Source: Desmodesmus armatus (lineage: Eukaryota; Chlorophyta; Chlorophyceae; Sphaeropleales; Scenedesmaceae). From it: DNA of 64,000 bases. Below, in pieces: positions 1 to 11,608 of the stretch (its first letter is position 1; every line of letters starts with the position of its first letter). The notes beneath the pieces are model-generated. The model saw only the letters and a program-made list of their open reading frames with translations, made no database searches and was not told where the DNA came from. Made by a program: the position numbers and the translations under genes. Location of the stretch: NCBI GenBank assembly GCA_007449985.2, contig VIIQ02000079.1, forward strand, positions 1-64,000, given 5' to 3'.

Positions 1-945
1 CCCCCTGGGCCAGCACAAGGGGGCAGGGGCATTCGTCAGCAGGGCTCTCAGCTGGACGGTGAGTGAAGGGTCTTGCGGGGGGGGGGGGGGGGTGTGGCTT
101 TGAATTCGTCCGGGGTTGGGAGAAGGGAAGGGAAGTAGAGAAGGCCTCCGTCTCTCCCTGGAGCTCAAGGGCGCAGGAGCATTCGTCAGCAGGGCACTCA
201 GCTGGACGGTGAGTGGAGGGTTTTGCGGGGGTGGGGGGGGGGGTGGGGGCGGGGGAGTCGCCTTTGTGTTGTGTCTGGGCTGGGGGAAATGGAAGAGAAA
301 GTAGCGAAGGGAGAGATTCCCTCTCTCCCTGGAGCTCAAGGAGGCAGGGGCATTCGTCAGCAGGGCACTCAGCTGGACGGTAAGTAATGGCGCTGTGTTA
401 TGTATTGCTGGTGGTGGGGGGGGGGGGAGGAATACGTCTAGCATCAAGTCTGGGAGGGGGGGGGTTTCTGCGTGCCAGTTCAAGGGGCAGGGGCGTTCGG
501 CAGCAGGGCGCTCAGCTGGACGGTAGGTGGATGGTCTTTGGGGGGGGGGGGGGCGGAGGGGCTGTGTTGCGTGTGTGTGTTTGCTGGGGTTTGGGAATGG
601 GGGAGAGGGTTGTGGTGTGGAGAAGGACAAGGAGCAAACTTTGGCGCAGTGCAGCCTCCATATCTCTTTCCCTGGAGCTCAAGGGGGCAGGAGCATTCGT
701 CAGCAGGGCACTCAGCTGGACGGTAAGTGTGGTGCTGGGCCGGGGGGGGGGGGGGGTAGCATCGTCATCATCATTACAGGGCTGTTCTGGCAGGTCAGGT
801 TTTCAGGGATGCCACAAGGGGCTTCGCAGGAGATTTAGGGCGCAGTTAACGGCACAATGTGGCTTCCCTCCATCCAACCCTCCTGTTTTGCTCAAAGAGG
901 GGGGGGGTGAGCATTCGCCAGCAGGGCACTCAGCTGAATGGTAAG
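1..945 (+). repeat. Six-copy tandem array of one SBNO exon with flanking intron
   Basis: Six imperfect copies of the exon coding LELKGAGAFVSRALSWT end at about 58, 209, 380, 522, 722 and 941. Each is followed by a donor-like GTGAGT, GTAAGT or GTAGGT. The copies at about 17-58, 158-209, 330-380 and 679-722 keep the frame. The copy at 480-522 has lost one G, and the last (905-941) is altered at both ends. Unit length varies (about 150-220 bp) because the intervening G-rich intron differs. The exon matches the family segment just before GVRF, so only one copy is expected in the protein. Confidence 0.8.
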
Positions 946-1671
946 TGGAGGAGTCTGTTTTGCAATGGAGGGGCCGCAAGGGGTGTGTGTGTCAAGCAGG
1001 CTGATCGAGTATGCATCCAGCGCCGCATTGTATCACGTAGTGTGCGCCCCCCCTTCAGAACAGTGGGTCAGTGTTTTGGATAAACATTGCTGCTGTTATG
1101 TTGCAGGGTGTGCGCTTTGAGACGGTTGCGATCGACGCTGCACCCGACTTTGTCGAGATGTACGATGCGGCGGTTGACGTGTGGCAGGACACGCGCGCCT
1201 TCATGAACAAGTACGGGATGGACAAAGGGCTGGGATCGGTGAGTTTGTCTGGCTTGGTTGGATTGGGTGCAGCTTGCGATCTGTTTGCTTGTCTCAGTCC
1301 CCTGTGCGTATTTGGTGTGTGTGCATGCGCGTTTGGATGCGCTGTTTTGCACATCTGGAGTAACTCGAGTATGGACTGGACAAGGGGCTGGGAATGGTGT
1401 GTTTGGCTGGCTTGGGCATGTGGTGGTGTAGCTGGTGACTGTTTGCCTGCCCCCTCCCTATTGCTGTGCGTGTTTGTGTGACTTGCTTCTGAGTGAGCAG
1501 GGGGGGGGGGGGCGTCAGGCTGGTTCGCAGCTTGGCTGTTAAAGGACCAGAGACTATTGTCACATACTACAAGATTACATTGTGGTGCTGCTGGCTGTTG
1601 ACAACTACTGCTGACTGCGTTGCTGCTGCTGCTGCTTCTGCTGCTTCTGCTGCTGCTGCTGCTGCTTCTGC

Positions 1672-1741
<70 letters not shown>

Positions 1742-2524
1742 GTCATGCGTTTGCTGCATGTGGCGCTGGTGCCCCGCTGTTACAGGCTGTTGGTGGTCAG
1801 TACTATGCGGCACAGCTGCGCTTCTTCAGGCAGCTCTGTACAGCAGCAAAGGTGAGATTGCACTGCTCCTCAGCTTCCTTTCTTGTTTTTGTTCATTTCT
1901 TGTTTGCTACTGCAACTCTTACACACTCAAGCACACATATGCTGACCCTCCAGGTGAGGACACTGCTCCTAAGAATTATCAAATCCCTTCTTCATGTGTT
2001 TCTGTTGATTCTGTTGTCAGTGTCCAGTCATAGGATTCCTTTTACCCCTCTCTCTTTCCTCCCTAGCCACACTCCACCTCTCAGCAACCCTCAACACCCA
2101 CTCACCGCGCCTTGACCCTGCCCCCCCTCCTGATGCCCCCCCCCCCTTCCACCCTACCAGGTGGACACGGTGGTTGAGCTGTGCCTACAGGCCCTGGCAG
2201 CGGGTCAGTGCCCAGTCATTGGGCTGCAGAGCACAGGGGAGGCACGCACGGCAGCATACGTCAAGGCGGCACAGGCCAGCAAGCAGGAGCGGGGTGAGTG
2301 GCTAGGTGACATGAGCCTCCTGCAGGTTGGGGGGAGGGGCTGTCATCATGGCAGCTTTGGGGGGGGGGGGGGGGGGAGGGTAGAGAGATTGTCACAGTGC
2401 ATCAAGTTTGCTGGGTTAGTGTTGAGCCTGCTGCTGTCTCCTGTGCTTTCCCTCACGCAACATGCACCTTCGGAACTAATCGTGCTGCTTGCCAAGCATA
2501 GTATGGTTGACGCACCATGCCTGA

Positions 2525-2556
<32 letters not shown>

Positions 2557-5500
2557 TGGTTGTGTCCACAGAGGGCAGTTATGATCTTGATGAGGAGGGT
2601 CAGGGGGAGTTTGACTCCTTTGTTGAGCCTGCGGGGCTCATACTCAGCTCATTCATACGCAAGTACCTACTGCTACACCCAGGTAGGGGGGTGGCGGGTG
2701 TGTGTGTGTGTGTGGGGGGGGGGGGATTTTGAGGGGATGGGGATGGTGGTCGAGTGAGTGAGGGGCAGCTCATTCATACACAGTACCTCCTGTAACACCC
2801 AGGTGTGTGTGTGTGTGTGGCGGGGGGGGGGGGAGGTGGCGGGGAATGGGGGCCGGAGTGAGTGAGTGAGTGAGTGAGTGCATGCGTGCGTGCGTGCGTG
2901 CGTGCGTGTGTGAGTGATTGTGCAAAGAATGGACGGGGTGGAGGCAGTCGTCAATTCTTCGTTTGCAGGTATGTCATGGAGCACCCTGTTGTGTTGTTGT
3001 GCCTTCTCCACTCACAGGTGCTGATGACCTGCTAGATCGTGCTGAGGCTCTTGTGTTGCCCAAGAACCCCCTGGACGACCTGATCGAGCGCCTGGGTGGT
3101 TTTGACACTGCGTCCTCTATTCCTCACCCCATCCTGAACCCTGTAGTTGCAATCCTGTTGATGCAACCCTGTTGCTGCTGTCCCCATGCCTACACACAGG
3201 TGCTGATGACTTGTTGGAGCGTGCTGAGGCCCTTGTGTTGCCCAAGAACCCCCTAGACGACCTGATCGAGCGCCTGGGTGGGCCTGACGCAGTGGCTGAG
3301 ATGACGGGACGCCAGAAGCGCATGGAGCGGCAACCCAAGGGGGGATACTCATACGTCTCACGCGCTGCACAGTACGGCCGCTGCAGCCTGGATGACGTGA
3401 GTTGGGTGGTAATGTTTGGCAGGGTTGGGGTTGGCTGTTGAGTTTTGACAAAACGGTGGGAACATTGAGAGGTTGCAGGTTGGAGGCGTTGAAAAGGAGC
3501 ACTTGCTTGGTTACTTGGTGGGCGGGTGGCTGAGACGACTTGGCAGCCGAAGTGTATGCATGACGGGGCATATGGAGCGGCAGCCAAAGGGGGGCTACTC
3601 ATTCGTCTCACGCGCTGCACAGTACGGCCGCTGCAGCCTGGACGATGTGAGTGACTTGAAAACAAAGCCATGTTTGTGTTGGGCCATATTTGGTTGCTTG
3701 TTTGGCTGAACTGCGGTTGGGTTTCGAGGGTGTTTGTTGTGTTTTTTTTGGGGGGGGGGCAGAAGTGCCTCGAGCTGCTGCCCAGGGGGGCGCTGCTCAT
3801 ACTTCTCACGCGCTGCACAGTACGGCCGCTGCAGCCTGGATGATGTGAGTTGGTGTGGGTGGGGGGTTGGGGTGAGGCGTTATCGCAGGCCTTCCTCTCA
3901 CTTTGGAACGCTTGCCGGCTAGGAAGAGGGGTACAGACCACCTCTCATTACACACATATGTTGTGTGTTGCACTGCCCGCTGTCCCGCAGGTGAACATCC
4001 TTGAGCGCAATGCCTTCCAGTGTGGCCACAAGCGCGTGGCTATCATCTCAGACGCGGCATCGGCCGGCATCAGCCTACACGCAGGTGGGTGCGCAGTGGT
4101 GAGGGCGTGTCCCCACTCTTGGACCCAATCAACATATAGCCCCCCCCCCCCCCCACACACACACCATTATGCTAGCTACACATGCAACCTCTATGCCTAA
4201 CACACACCATGTACAAGACATGTTCATGGCCATCATTTCGGGCGCGGCATCGGCTGGCATCAGCCTACACGCATGTGGTTGGTGTGCAGGGTGTTTTCAC
4301 TGCTGACCTGTCAGATACCTGATGGGCTACCGCCCCCCCCCCCACCATCCCCCCGCCATCGGGTGGCCGCCGTCCGCCGCCACCCGATGTGAGACTGCAC
4401 CACATGACAAGATGTGTTGCTGCTGCTGCTGGTTTATTTCTGCCGCAGACAAGAGTGCGGCCAACAGGTCTCAGCGTGTCCACATCACCCTAGCCCTAGA
4501 GACAACACACCATGACAATACTGTGCTGCTGCTGCTGCTGCTGCTGCTGTTGCAGACAAGAGTGCTGCCAACACGTCCCAGCGTGTGCACATCACCCTTG
4601 AGCTGGCCTGGTCTGCTGATGCCACTGTGCAGCAGCTGGGCCGCTCCCACCGCTCCAACCAGGTGTCGTGCCCCATCTACAAGATCGTGTCATCAAACAT
4701 CTGCGGAGAGCACAGGTGAGGGTGGGTGGGGCGGCGAGGGGGGTGGGGAGGGGGGGGGGGCAGCGCGTGTGTGTGCGGGGGTGGGTGGGTGCCGCTCCAA
4801 TTAGGTGCCATGCTCCATCTACAAGATCTTGTCGTCAAACATCTGCGGAGAGCACAGGTGATGGTAATGAGTGGGTGTGAGCAGAGGGCATGCGCTGTTT
4901 GCGTGCAAGAGGGCTGGTTTGCGGAGCAGGGGGGAGGGGGCAACCTCATTATGCAGACGCAGGCAGGCATGGCAAGCAGGCGGGCATTCTGATGTGCTGT
5001 GTGCACGACTTTGATGAGTCCGAAGGAGGTTGGGATTGTGGTGGTGTGGGGTGCAAAACAGGCACCGGCGAAGAGCAGTGGTTTGTTTGCAAACAGGCCA
5101 GCAGGATGTGCGTGTGCCAGAGGCGGGGTGGAAGACACCCCCCCTAGCACCAGTATCGTGAACTGTCACACTTATCAATCACACATTTGAGCGTCTAAAA
5201 CCGCATTTGCCATGCGATACCTGCCTCCCGTCGCGGCCTGTCGCTGTCGTGTGTGCTGCACAGGTTTGCGTCTGCTGTTGCGCACCGGCTGCAGCAGCTG
5301 GGTGCGTCGAGGTTTAGGGTTTAGGGTTTGGGAAACACTAAACCCAAAAACTTTGTTGTTGTCATGTCTGCTGCACAGGTTTGCGTCTGCTGTTGCGCAC
5401 CGGCTGCAGCAGCTGGGTGCGCTGACACAGGGAGACAGGAGGGCAGCCAGCGCCAGTGAGGCCATGGCAGGGTTCAACCTGCAGACACAGTGAGTGGGAC

Positions 5501-8500
5501 CGTTGCTGTGCTGTAATACTATTTTGATACAGTTCCCAAGCCATTGTCATGTCCCTCATGATATCCGTGTGCATGCCATATGGACGCCCCCAGCCACATA
5601 TCGCTCTGTCCATCCCATGTTTGTGCTGCGAATACATTCAGTCTCGACACTGCGCCTCTTGCACCACACCCCCTCACCATCTCGCCCTGTCGCCCGTCGG
5701 TGCCGCTGCTGCCCCTGCCGCCCCCGCCGCCGCTGCTGCCGCCGCCGCCGCCGCTGCTGCTGCTGCTGCTGCTGCTGCTGCATCGTCTACCAGGTGGGCC
5801 CGTAAGGCCCTTCAGGTGCTGCTGGGTCTCATCCTGAACGGTGGTGCGTGTGGTCTGGGGCGCGGCACCAACCCCGACACATATGACAAGCTTGAGCCGC
5901 CCTTCCTTGAGGAGATGATGAGGGAGGGACTGGGGGTGAATGAGGATCTGCCACTGCCTGGTAGGTGGTTTTGGAGGTGGCTGGGGAGTTCCGGGGGGGG
6001 GGGGGGGCGGGGGACTGCCGCATGTTCAGTGTAAGGGGGGGCCCTGAAGGGTGGAAAGGGTACGGGTGCGTGTGGTCTGGGGCGTGGCACAAACCCCGAC
6101 ACCTTAGACAAGCTGGAGCCCCCCTTCCTTGAGGAGATGATGAGGGAGGGGTTGGGAGAGAATGAAGATCTGCCACTGCCTGGTAGGTGGTTTTGGAGGT
6201 GGCTGGGGAGTTCCGGGGGGGGGGGGGGCTGCCGCATGTTCAGTGTAAGGGGGGGCCCTGAAGGGTGGAAAGGGTACGGGTGCGTGTGGTCTGGGGCGTG
6301 GCACAAACCCCGACACCTTAGACAAGCTGGAGCCCCCTTCCTTGAGGAGATGATGAGGGAGGGGTTGGGAGAGAATGAAGATCTGCCACTGCCGGGTGGG
6401 TGTGGTGTTTTGCGTGTGTTGGGGGCGGAGGGGGGTGGGAGGGGGGGGGGGGGCTGCTCTGCGCGCATCGTCGGGGGGGGGGGGGGGGGGACGCTGGAGC
6501 CCCCCTTCCTTGAGGAGATGATGAGGGAGGGGTGGGAGAGAATGAAGATCTGCCACTGCCGGGTGGGTGTGGTGTTTTGCGTGTGTTGGGGGCGGAGGGG
6601 GGTGGGAGGGGGGGGGGGGGGGGGCTGCTCTGCGCGCATCGTCGGGGGGGGGGGGGCGCTAGAGCCCCCCTTCCTTGAGGAGATGATGAGGGAGGGACTG
6701 GGGGAGGATGAGGTCTGCCACTGCCAGGTGCGTGTAGTGGTGGTGGTGGTGGAATGATGATGGTGTGTGTGTGTGTGGGGGGGGGTACGTTGATCCTTGC
6801 AACATGCACAGGGCTGGGGGAAGGCGGCTTGAGGGCAGCACAATCATCGCTGCTGTGTTTGAACGGGGAATTGAGGGTGAGTATGACAAGCTGGAGCCCC
6901 CCTTCCTAGAGGGAGGGGTTGAGGGAGGACCAGGACCTGCCACTGCCGGGTGGGTGGTACCTTCTGGGGCCTGAAAGTTTGGGTGATGGTGGTGTTTGGG
7001 AGGGGGGGGTGATTCTTACAAGATGCAGGACATTGTCAAGCTCTGTGTGACAGCCGAGGTCCAGCTGTGCCGTCCACACACCCCCATGACCACCCCCCCT
7101 CCTGCCTCCAGCATCCTCCTATGATGTACCTGTTTCGGCTGATGCAGGCACTACAGCTTACACCACCCGGCGCGAGGCGGCCCTCAGGCGTTGGTGTGAC
7201 AGTGCGCAGATCCAGCTGTCTGCTGTGGGTCTGCTGAACGGCAAGTCCTGCAGCACCAACAAGCTGCTCAACAGGCTGTTGGGGATGCATGTGGAGCTGC
7301 AGGGACAGGTGTTTGGATACTTCAGCACCATACTGGACAAGGTAGGGCGCATGGATTTACGGTTCGAATGTTAGGGTTGAGGGGACAGAAGCAGGGGGGG
7401 GGGTGAAGACTTGAGCGGGGTTGTTCATGCCTGCGACTGTGTGTGCTGACCGTATGATTGCTTGGACCCTCACGTGGGGGCAGGGACGATGGTGGCACAC
7501 ACCACTCTTGCACATCTCCTCACGAACACACACTTGCCCGCATATGCTCTTCCACCACTCAGCCACACTCCAGGGTTTGGTTCGTAGGTCACTCACGAGT
7601 CTGTGTTGTGCGTCCATCCAGGTGGTTGCGGATGCCAAGCGGGACGGCAAGTACGACGCGACAGGCATCATCAAGCCGGGCTGTGAGAGTATTGAGCTCA
7701 GGTGTGCGTCACAACACAACCCAGTACAGCTCTGTACAGTACAGTAAATAACAGTATGGTACGGTATGATACAGTGACGTACAGTGCAGTTTGGTGCAGT
7801 ACACAGCATAGCATAGCATAGCATAGCACACCTCACTCACCCAACAGGCATCATCAAGCCGGGCTGTGAGAGCATTGAGCTCAGGTGTGCGTCACAACAC
7901 AATACCGTACAGTACAGTACAGCTCTGTGCAGGACAGTGCAGGACACTGCAGTACAGTGCAGTTCTGACAGTACACTCCGTGCAGTACAGTTTGGGTTTT
8001 TTTTGTTAGGTAAGTAGTACAGTTCGGTTTGCTGTGGTCGCGCCCCTCAAGGGCGCGTCACGCAGCACACCAACCACAATTTCGTACAGCTCAGTTCTTA
8101 GCCTGCACGGTCAGTTCAATATGTCACATAACCAGACAGCCATGCCCATGGCACACTTGAGCTTTCTTTGTTTCTGCTGAACAGTCTCGCTGGGTACACA
8201 TGCCATATGTTGCAATCTTTCAACACACAATGGTGACACTTTATGCTTGTGTCCACCTCCCCCCCCCCCCCCCCTCTCCCCCCCTCCCCCCTCCCACCTC
8301 TGCAGGGGCAGCACTGAGTTGATCCAGCACCCCAACGGTGCTGCGCCCACCTGCCACACGGTGTTTGCGGTGGACAGGGGGTGCCCCTGGGAGAAGGCAA
8401 AGAAGCTCCTCGACGAGGAGGTGAGGGGTGTGTCAGCAGGGGGGGGACATGTGTGTGTGTCGACAGAGGGAGTACTTGGATACATGCAAGCTCACTAAGA

Positions 8501-8801
8501 CTGTCCTGCTAGATAGGCAAGCAACAGTGACGTAATCAGTACCGAGCAGTGCGGTGTGTGTGTGTGTGGGGGGGGGGGTACAAAGGGTGGGGGTGCCTTG
8601 GGCGAAGGCAACAAAGCTCGTAAACGAGGGAGGTGAGGGTGTGGGGTGTGTGTGGGGGAGGGGGGGGGGACAGGGGCTGGCATGTTGAATGATTGGTTCA
8701 TGGGTTGATTGATCGGGTGGGTAAGTGGCGGGGTGGGGTTGGGGAGGTGCCTTCACTCATAAGCTCGTCTATCATCTGTTTGTGCAACCCTGAACACTGC
8801 T

Positions 8802-8838
<37 letters not shown>

Positions 8839-11106
8839 CCTATTCCCCCGTGCTACAGTTGGAGCGTGTGCGCAAGGAGCAGGGCGAGGCAACTGCTGAG
8901 CGCTGTGGTGCTGGCTTCTACTACACAGAGTCAGCAACCATGCGACACATCATCCTGGCACTGCCACGAGCAGGTGAGCACCCCTTCTTCAGTTTCACCC
9001 AGCTCACTCCAATTCAAGCCACCTCACCCCACTCAATCACATCAATATTTGGAGTGCTTTTACTTTTTTTTTAACAAAGATAAAATAATTCATTTTTATT
9101 TTTATCAAACCACGCCGCAAATCATGGCACAGGCACGACCATCTGAGTGAGCACCCTAGATCAGCCGCAGACACAGGAAGATTGTATGGATGGCTTTCGA
9201 TCAGCTCTGGCTTTCTATCAACACTGCCACATGCTGTGCTGTGCCGTGCCGTGCCGTGCTGCTGTGTCTTACAGACAAGGGGTTCAAGAGGGTGCGCATG
9301 GGCAGGTTTATGATAACACGTGCGGTCAACTTCAAGGTCGTGCGGCCTGCGACAGGCTGCACAGAGGACAAGTCTTGGGATGTGAGCAGGGGGCCCGGGG
9401 GGGGGGGGGGGGGCGGAAGGGGTGGAGGAGGGGGGGGGTGCGAGGGGGGGGGGGGGGCAAGGTGGGGGGGGGGGGGTGGAGGGGGGGGGGGAGTTATAGG
9501 GGTGCAGTGCTGGGGTGAGGCGACAGGCTGCACAGAAGACAAGGCTTGGACATGAGCAGGGGGGCAAGGACGCGGGGGGGATGGGGGGGGGGGGGCAGGT
9601 GGAGGGGGGGGAGATATAGGGGTGCAGTGCTGGGGTGAGGCGACAGGCTGCACAGAAGACAAGGCTTGGACGTGAGCAGGGGGGCAAGGACGCGGGGGGG
9701 ATGGGGGGGGCAGGTGGAGGGGGGGGGGGAGATATAGGGGTGCAGTGCTGGGGTGAGGCGGCAGGCTGCACAGAAGGCAAGGCATTGGGATGTGAGCAGG
9801 GGGGCAAGGACGCGGGGGGGATGGGGGGGGGGGGGCAGGTGGAGGGGGGAGTGAGGGGGGGGGGAGATATAGGGATGCAGTGCTGGGGTGAGGCGACAGG
9901 CTGCACAGGAGACAAGGCATTGGGATGTGAGCAGGGGGGCAAGGACGCCCCGTGGGGGTGGAGGGGGGGGGGCTGGAGGGAGGGTGGAGGGGGAGAATGA
10001 CGGGCGTGGTTGAGCGCAAAGGCGGTGGGGATGCAGTGATCCATGGTGTGGTTTTTACTGAGAGAATGCATGGTGCCCTACACTGCCTATGCAGGACATC
10101 CGCGTTGTATGTAGCCCCCTCCCCCCCAAACCTCCACCTGCACTCACACATATGTTACTGACGGCTTGCATGGTACTTCCTCCCCTCCCCCCCTCCGCCG
10201 CGACCCATCCCTGCCTATGCAGGACATCCGCGTTGGTTTCACCAAGATCAACAACATGGCGTCAGCAGAGCGTGAGTGGCGCAGCAAGTGGCGCAGTGGT
10301 GAGAAGATGCGGCTGCAGCCCCTGCACCTGCTCACCGGCAGTGTGCTGCCACTGCTGCCTACCATTCAGAAGGTGGTGGAGAAGTGCAGGGGGTTCAACG
10401 GCAGAACGCCACGCCTCAAGGTAGGGGGGCAATGGGGGGGGGGGAGGTGGGCGGTGTTTGGGGATGAAAGGGAAGGGGGAGGGATGAAAGGGAAGGGGGC
10501 TTATGCATTACGAAGGTAGCGGAGAGGTGCCGGGGTTTTAACGGCAGAACGCCACGCCTCAACGTGAGGAAGGGCTACCAACAGTGGCGCAGTAAAGGCG
10601 CGCAGGGGTGGGGGAGTCAATCTTTGTGTGGGTGGTCCTGTGTTCTCAAGCATGCGGTGAGCAAGGCCTGTTGGAATGGCGCTGCCCAGCAGTGCGTGCG
10701 CTTCCCCTGCCCCTGCCCCTCACTCATGTATGTGTCGCTCTGACCTCTTGCTCTTTTGTGCTACTGCCCCCCCCCCCTCTCTTTCCTGTCACCAGTTGAT
10801 GCGTGTTGACACGTCTGGCAGCACCATGCACCACCCGGAATATCCTCAACCACTAATGCACATTTTTTCTCACACATCGCTGTCCGCTCCCTACTCCCCC
10901 CCTTTGTCAACAGCTGATGCGTGGTCCACATTGCCCTCACATTGCTGCTCTGCGCTGTTCTTACCTTGCTTTCACCCCCCGCGCAGCTGATGCGTGTTGA
11001 GACGTCTGGCAGCACCATGCAGCGCTTCATTGGGCTGCACTTGCCCGACCACATGCTCAACAAGATGATTGAAACCATCACAGGTGAGCCCAAGGGGGGG
11101 GGGTGA
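1..11106 (+). CDS. SBNO: Strawberry notch / FORGETTER1-type helicase-like protein, multi-exon, 5' partial
   Basis: Conserved exons read in order as the SBNO family. LELKGAGAFVSRALSWT is followed by GVRFETVAIDAAPDF (1107-1234), AVGGQYYAAQLRFFRQLC (1786-1851) and VIGLQSTGEARTAAY (2161-2293, helicase C-lobe). LVLPKNPLDDLIERLGG lies at 3199-3399 and AIISDAASAGISLHA (motif V-like) at 3991-4083. QQLGRSHRSNQ (motif VI-like) is at 4557-4717, FASAVAHRLQQLGALTQGD at 5379-5489, LLNRLLGMHVELQGQVFGYF near 7270, TEDKSW near 9365, and RVETSGSTMQRFIGLHL at 10987-11083. The N-terminal ATPase half lies upstream of the window. Family knowledge: SBNO/FGT1 proteins are nuclear, helicase-like chromatin or transcription regulators. 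Introns are GT-AG, with G-runs after donors and C-runs or CTG-runs before acceptors. If the last exon is not spliced on, the protein stops at 11104-11106, with a TGTAA motif at 11159. Alternatively the donor at 11084 joins in phase to the tail starting at 11431. Most exons are accompanied by degraded copies. Confidence 0.88.
1619..1741 (+). repeat. Long (CTG)n tract just upstream of an SBNO acceptor
   Basis: About 40 TGC/CTG triplets with a few CTT interruptions fill the 3' part of an intron, 45 bases before the acceptor at 1785. Shorter tracts of the same triplet sit in other SBNO introns at 2528-2557, 4421-4434, 4531-4550, 5752-5782 and 8808-8838. Confidence 0.85.
2767..4858 (+). repeat. 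Series of partial exon duplicates inside SBNO introns
   Basis: Degraded copies of neighbouring exons with splice-site edges lie here. 2767-2802 repeats the end of the LSSFIRKYLLLHPG exon. 3018-3102 repeats the LLDRAEALVLPKNPLDD start, with several substitutions relative to 3199-3283. 3571-3649 and 3782-3846 repeat GGYSYVSRAAQYGRCSLDD, each with a donor. 4219-4275 repeats IISDAASAGISLHA. 4449-4492 repeats DKSAANRSQRVHITL. 4789-4858 repeats CPIYKIVSSNICGEHR with its donor. The best-conserved copy of each gives the open reading frame, and the others are truncated at one edge. Confidence 0.75.
5246..5421 (+). repeat. 61-bp exon-edge duplication enclosing an inverted telomere-like motif
   Basis: The acceptor and first part of the exon FASAVAHRLQQLG occur at 5246-5306 and again at 5361-5421, with about two mismatches. 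Between them, 5307-5360 holds TTTAGGGTTTAGGGTTTGGG followed by the complementary type ACTAAACCCAAAAAC. The second copy continues as the real exon, and the first stops at the telomere-like motif. Confidence 0.8.
5786..6950 (+). repeat. Six-copy array of the YDKLEPPFLEEMMREG exon
   Basis: The likely functional exon ends near 5960 (LEPPFLEEMMREGLGV, then LPLPG and a donor). Copies follow at about 6066-6183, 6283-6392, 6489-6562, 6655-6728 and 6880-6950. The second and third units share more than 180 bp of exon plus intron almost unchanged. The third has lost a C and shifted frame. G-runs of 10-20 bases separate the units. Long reverse-strand Pro-rich frames here are shadows. Confidence 0.78.
7022..8630 (+). 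repeat. Further SBNO exon echoes and CAGTA-type repeats
   Basis: A degraded copy of the DSAQIQLSA exon part lies at 7030-7065. A second copy of GIIKPGCESIELR with its donor lies at 7849-7888 (original 7621-7704). A copy of the PWEKAKKLLDEE end is at 8583-8630 (original 8307-8422). Between them, 7730-7800 and 7905-7995 are degenerate runs of the pentamer CAGTA, a motif seen again at 28206-28314. Confidence 0.65.
9045..9118. other. AT-rich island inside an SBNO intron
   Basis: About 70 bases dominated by T-runs and A-runs (TTTTTTTTTAACAAAG, then AATTCATTTTTATTTTTATC) stand out from the GC-rich surroundings. No gene is readable in it. It could be a small organellar insertion or the tail of a retroelement; the sequence alone does not decide. 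Confidence 0.55.
9380..9995 (+). repeat. G-rich tandem array with four echoes of the ATGCTEDKSW exon end
   Basis: Units of about 115-130 bp each contain CGACAGGCTGCACAGAAGAC or a close variant (9520, 9642, 9760, 9893), followed by a degenerate GAGCAGGGGGGCAAGGACGC block and poly-G. The parent exon ends near 9380. The copies are inside the intron and most are frame-shifted. Confidence 0.75.
10093..10985 (+). repeat. Echoes of the last SBNO exons
   Basis: GCAGGACATCCGCGTTG occurs at 10092-10108 and again at the real exon start near 10220. The exon end FNGRTPRLK (near 10420) is repeated at 10515-10565. The start of the final exon, LMRVETSGSTMQ (10987), is repeated at 10797-10833 and, more degraded, at 10913-10930. 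Confidence 0.7.
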
Positions 11107-11430
11107 ATTCAAGGGGGTCTAGGAAAGAGACCACGACAAGTCTGCCTGGAATAGCATGTAACAGCACTGTTTGCTGTGCTGCTTGTTACACTTGCATGTT
11201 CAGAGTATGATAGCTACACATGCATCCTGTATGCCAGACACACCCAGCTGCCAGCAGCGGCTACAGCCACCAGTGATGATCACCCCTAAGGTAGACACGT
11301 TGCAGCCTACCAAGCCATTGACAGCTGCAACACATATGCCGATCACTCCTCTTCCTCCTCATTACTCATGTTGCTGTTGTTTTCTTTTATCGCCCCCCCC
11401 CCCACCCCACCTGCCCTCTGTGCTGCCCCA

Positions 11431-11577
11431 GACCTGTCAGACCTGTCACCAGAGCAGCGGCTCAGGCAGGCAAAGCAGAAGAAGCAGGCCAACGACCAGG
11501 CAGCCGCCACCGCTGCTGCTGCTGCTTCCAAGTTCTTCACCCTCGACACCCACAGCTCTGCACCCGGGGGTGTAGGC

Positions 11578-11608
<31 letters not shown>

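Noticed and set aside
5812..6843. 343-codon Pro-rich reverse-strand frame
   Set aside because: It is the antisense of the LEPPFLEEMM exon array and its G-runs, so it is a shadow.
9037..10151. Long Pro-rich reverse-strand frames
   Set aside because: Antisense of poly-G tandem repeats in an SBNO intron.
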